Shown here one piece after another: positions 59,783 through 64,000 of a DNA stretch of 64,000 bases. The stretch comes from Flavobacteriales bacterium (GTDB lineage: Bacteria > Bacteroidota > Bacteroidia > Flavobacteriales_E > Vicingaceae), in assembly GCA_020635795.1 (NCBI GenBank), contig JACJZD010000001.1:1435001-1499000 (forward strand), in the 5' to 3' direction. The notes beneath the pieces were generated by a model that saw only the letters and a program-made list of their open reading frames with translations, made no database searches and was not told the origin of the DNA. Made by a program: the position numbers and the translations under genes. Each line of letters opens with the position of its first letter. Position 1 is the first letter of the stretch.

Positions 59783-61612
59783 ATGACATTTAAAGAATTA
59801 GGTCTTGATGATTCACTCATCAAGGCAGTAGAAGCTTTAGGATTTGAAACGCCATCTCCTATACAAGAAAAATCTATACCCGTACTTTTAGAAGGTAATA
59901 GAGATTACATCGGTTTGGCTCAAACCGGAACAGGTAAAACTGCAGCATTTGGCTTGCCATTATTGCAAAAAGTTGATGTTGAATTTAGAGCAATTCAAGG
60001 GTTAATACTCTGCCCTACAAGAGAGTTATGTTTACAAATTTCGAAAGAGTTAAAATCTTACGCCAAATATAAAGAAGGCGTAAACATTGTTGCTGTTTAT
60101 GGTGGAGCTAATATTAGCGAACAAATCAGAGACATCAAAAAAGGGGCTAACATTATTGTTGGTACTCCTGGTAGAACAATTGACTTAATGGGAAGAAAAG
60201 TATTGAAATTTGATACTGTTTCAACTGTTATTTTAGATGAAGCTGATGAAATGTTAAACATGGGCTTTAAAGAAGATATTAACGAAATTTTAGAAGGTAC
60301 TCCTCCATTTAAACACACTTGGTTGTTTTCTGCAACAATGCCTAGAGAAGTTGAGCGTATTGCTCAAACTTACATGGAAAACCCTCATACAGTTACTGTT
60401 GGAACAAAAAATAGTTCTGCTGCAAACATTGAACACCAATATTGTTTGGTTAACGGAAGAGACCAATATCATGCTTTAAGAAGATTTATTGATTTTTCAC
60501 CAGGCATGTTTGGTATTGTTTTCTGTAGAACCAGAAGAGATGCCAAAGAATTTGCTGATAAATTAATGACTGATGGTTATAATGCTGACGCGTTGCACGG
60601 AGATTTGTCTCAAGCACAACGTGATAGCGTAATGAATAAATTCAGAAACAGAGCTTTACAGGTGTTAATTGCAACCGATGTTGCTGCACGTGGTATTGAT
60701 GTTGATGATGTAACTCACGTTTTCCATGTGGATTTACCAGATGAAATTGAAAGTTATACTCACCGTGCAGGTAGAACAGCAAGAGCTGGAAAATCTGGAA
60801 TATCAATTGCTTTGGTTAGCCCAAGCAAACAAGGTAGAGTAAGATTGGTTGAAAAACAAATTGGAAAAAAGATGGACTTAGTAAAAGCTCCTACTGGAAA
60901 CGATATTTGTGGTCAACAAATTATTCAACTGATTCAAAATGTACACGATGTACAAATTAATGAAAAAGGAATTGCTCCTTACATTGCAAAAATCAATGAA
61001 GAACTTGGTTCTTTTACAAAAGAAGAACTTATTGAACGTTTTATTTCTGTAGAATTTAACCGTTTCTTAAAAGCTTACGAAAAAGCTGGCGACATTAACC
61101 TAGAACCAAAAGGCTCTAGAAGAGGTGATGATAGAGACGACAGAAGAGGTGGTAGAGCAGATAGAATGAGTGGTGGCACTCAAAACTCAAAAAGAATATT
61201 TATCAATGTTGGTAAATTAGATGGTTTTGAAAACAAAGGTCAAATTTTAGGATTTATCTGCAACCAATCAGGTATTGACGGAAATAGTGTTGGTAAAATT
61301 GATTTGTTCGATAGCTTTGCATTTTTAGGTGTTGAAGATGGTGTTGGTGAAAAACTAATTTCAGCTTTAAACGGTAAAAACATTGAAAACAGAGAAGTAA
61401 GGGTTGAGTTTTCTCAAGACAAACCAAGAGAGCCAAGAAGCGAATACAAAGGAAAACCAAGAAGTGGTGGTGGTGACAGAGATAGAAACAGAGGGGAAAG
61501 ACCAAGAAGCGATAGAGGAAGTGATAGAGATAGAGGTCCGAAGAAAAACTTCTCGACATCAAATTCAGGTGGAGCTAATGCTCGTAACTTTAGATCGAGA
61601 AGACCGAGATAA
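59783..61612 (+). CDS. DEAD-box RNA helicase with DbpA RNA-binding domain and RG-rich tail
   Basis: A 609-residue helicase. The core (1 to about 370) carries TPSPIQEKSIP, AQTGTGKT, DEAD, SATMP, RGIDVDDVTHV and HRAGRTARAGK. A helical linker and a charged segment (about 445-470) lead to a DbpA/CsdA-type RNA-binding domain (about 472-545: RIFINVGKLDGFENKGQIL, VGKIDLFDSFAFL). The tail (550-609) is rich in R, G, D and S with many RS and RG pairs, suited to non-specific RNA contact. This domain set matches CsdA/DbpA-like proteins acting in ribosome assembly and cold adaptation. Upstream lies a structured leader. Confidence 0.95.
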   Translation: MTFKELGLDDSLIKAVEALGFETPSPIQEKSIPVLLEGNRDYIGLAQTGTGKTAAFGLPLLQKVDVEFRAIQGLILCPTRELCLQISKELKSYAKYKEGVNIVAVYGGANISEQIRDIKKGANIIVGTPGRTIDLMGRKVLKFDTVSTVILDEADEMLNMGFKEDINEILEGTPPFKHTWLFSATMPREVERIAQTYMENPHTVTVGTKNSSAANIEHQYCLVNGRDQYHALRRFIDFSPGMFGIVFCRTRRDAKEFADKLMTDGYNADALHGDLSQAQRDSVMNKFRNRALQVLIATDVAARGIDVDDVTHVFHVDLPDEIESYTHRAGRTARAGKSGISIALVSPSKQGRVRLVEKQIGKKMDLVKAPTGNDICGQQIIQLIQNVHDVQINEKGIAPYIAKINEELGSFTKEELIERFISVEFNRFLKAYEKAGDINLEPKGSRRGDDRDDRRGGRADRMSGGTQNSKRIFINVGKLDGFENKGQILGFICNQSGIDGNSVGKIDLFDSFAFLGVEDGVGEKLISALNGKNIENREVRVEFSQDKPREPRSEYKGKPRSGGGDRDRNRGERPRSDRGSDRDRGPKKNFSTSNSGGANARNFRSRRPR

Positions 61613-61630
61613 CCATTAACGTATGATTAT

Positions 61631-61667
61631 AAAAAAAGGTGCTTAAAAATTTAAGCACCTTTTTTTA
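61631..61667. terminator. Bidirectional terminator between helicase and small membrane gene
   Basis: AGGTGCTTAAA and TTTAAGCACCT form a strong stem with an A-run before and a T-run after, so it can terminate in both directions. Confidence 0.92.
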
Positions 61668-61682
61668 TTTATCTTTAAAATC

Positions 61683-61877
61683 TTAGTGATGTTCGCCAGA
61701 CTCTTCAGCTCCTTTATTAAATAAGAATATAGCATAAATAGCTGCTAACACAACTAAAGTCATACTTAACACTTGGATCAATTCATTTTCAACAGAAAGA
61801 TTAATATAAGCCGACTGAAATGGCACTAATATTAAAAACACAATAATTGCAATGGCTATTAATTTCTTTTTATTCAT
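61683..61877 (-). CDS. Small two-helix membrane protein
   Basis: A 64-residue protein with two hydrophobic helices (LIAIAIIVFLILVPF, then VLSMTLVVLAAIYAIFLF) and a histidine-containing acidic tail (EESGEHH). No family is recognised. The ATG at 61877 is chosen over a TTG upstream. It is transcribed toward the helicase terminator. Confidence 0.6.
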   Translation of the reverse strand: MNKKKLIAIAIIVFLILVPFQSAYINLSVENELIQVLSMTLVVLAAIYAIFLFNKGAEESGEHH

Positions 61878-61945
61878 AACATTAATTTTAGTTTGGTATA
61901 AAGATAAAAAAAAATCGGAGTACAATACTCCGATTTTTAAATTTA

Positions 61946-63103
<1,158 letters not shown>

Positions 63104-63134
63104 AACTCTTTAATAATTTAATTCGTTAATTCTT

Positions 63135-64000
63135 TTAATGTTCTAACCAAGATTGATAATAATCTCCATCTTGTATATCTAATGCTTGTTGAGTTACCAT
63201 TAACGGTTTAAAGGTATCTACCATTACAGCTAACTCTTGCGTTTCTTTTTGTCCAATACTACGCTCCATTGCACCAGGGTGCGGACCGTGAGGAATACCT
63301 GCTGGATGCAAGGTGATTTGTCCTTTTTCGATGTTATTTCTACTCATAAAATCACCATCAACATAATACAACACCTCATCCGAATCGATATTACTATGAT
63401 TATAAGGTGCAGGTATTGCTTGTGGATGATAATCGTACAAACGAGGTACAAACGAACAAATTACAAATGTTGATGTTTCGAAAGTTTGGTGTATTGGTGG
63501 AGGCAAATGCACTCTTCCTGTAATAGGTTCAAAATCGTGAATTGAAAATTTGTAAGGAAAGTTATAACCATCCCAACCTACAACACTAAACGGATGTGCA
63601 GCATACACATATTCGTGCATGGTGTCTTGTTTTTTTACTTTCATCACAAACTCACCTTGTTCATCATAGGTTTCTAACTCATGCGGAGGATGAATATCTC
63701 TTTCGCAAAAAGGTGAATGCTCTAAATGCTGACCAAACCAATTTCTATATTGTTTTGGCGTATAAACTGGTGATTTAGATTCTACAATAAACAAACGATT
63801 GTCTTCGGTATCGAAGGTAATTTGATAAATCATACCCCTTGGTACAACCAAATAATCGCCGTACTCGAAATCGATATTACCCATGTGGGTTCTCAATTTT
63901 CCTGTTCCTTTGTGAACAAAAATAACCTCGTCAGAATCGGTGTTTTTGTAAAAATATTCGGTTAACGATTTTTTAGGTGCAGCCAACACTATAATACAAT
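63135..64000 (-). CDS. hmgA: Homogentisate 1,2-dioxygenase, N-terminus beyond window
   Basis: The 285 or so visible residues are the C-terminal three quarters of HmgA, which opens the ring of homogentisate. The frame stays open to the right edge (codons before LAAPKK read C-I-I-V), so roughly 100 N-terminal residues lie outside. Cupin features include DEVIFVHKGTGKLRTHMGNI, GDYLVVPRGMIYQI, the metal region HLPPPIHQTFET and PHGPHPGAMERSIG. It feeds fumarylacetoacetate precursors to FahA (41818-43074) after isomerisation. Confidence 0.94.
   Translation of the reverse strand, partial: CIIVLAAPKKSLTEYFYKNTDSDEVIFVHKGTGKLRTHMGNIDFEYGDYLVVPRGMIYQITFDTEDNRLFIVESKSPVYTPKQYRNWFGQHLEHSPFCERDIHPPHELETYDEQGEFVMKVKKQDTMHEYVYAAHPFSVVGWDGYNFPYKFSIHDFEPITGRVHLPPPIHQTFETSTFVICSFVPRLYDYHPQAIPAPYNHSNIDSDEVLYYVDGDFMSRNNIEKGQITLHPAGIPHGPHPGAMERSIGQKETQELAVMVDTFKPLMVTQQALDIQDGDYYQSWLEH

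Overview
The window looks like a piece of chromosome from a low-GC member of the Bacteroidota, most likely order Flavobacteriales. Supporting signs are a protein ending in a type IX secretion (T9SS) sorting domain, a TonB-dependent receptor with a carboxypeptidase-like N-terminal domain, a short group-1 sigma factor without a long region 1.1, repeated TAnnTTTG promoter elements close to start codons, weak or absent Shine-Dalgarno sequences, and a lipoprotein-type TamA (TamL). Genus cannot be told from the sequence alone.

Layout. 1-1530 holds the edge of a restriction-modification (R-M) type locus: the tail of an unknown gene, a controller-type HTH protein, and a small protein overlapping a DpnA-like adenine methyltransferase. 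1558-11559 is housekeeping: ABC-F ATPase, hotdog protein, ruvX, ribBA-yebC, a GreA-like protein, a TonB-dependent receptor, purC and a DEAD-box helicase. 11568-16839 (minus strand) holds small proteins, a LemA/TPM cluster and htpG. 17061-22827 is an envelope region (small secreted protein, RNA methylase, OmpA/PD40 protein, TamL). 22918-25298 is fbaA, a four-helix-bundle gene and accD.

25414-31165 is an accessory island inserted after the accD terminator. It contains an AbiE-type toxin-antitoxin pair with two matched inverted-repeat operators, a nuclease-methylase fusion cut off at its C-terminus, an Eco57I-like methylase missing its N-terminus and joined directly to it, a candidate restriction endonuclease of unrecognised family, and an HTH controller. 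An 11-bp inverted repeat marks both outer edges.

31218-46609 returns to core genes: HD phosphohydrolase, TamB, tsaD, a giant T9SS cargo protein, fahA, glyA, rnpB RNA, an HNH endonuclease and an Smr protein. 46642-52290 is a complete RND efflux operon (adaptor, pump, TolC). 52672-61612 carries meaB, rpsO-pnp-rpoD, trmH and a DEAD-box helicase with a DbpA-type RNA-binding domain. The right edge is hppD-hmgA, which with fahA gives three tyrosine/homogentisate catabolic enzymes in the window.

The most striking non-gene signal is a collection of palindromic repeats. Most are intergenic, but one sits in frame inside tsaD and adds about 33 residues to an otherwise normal-length essential protein. 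No tRNA, rRNA, CRISPR array or complete insertion sequence was seen.
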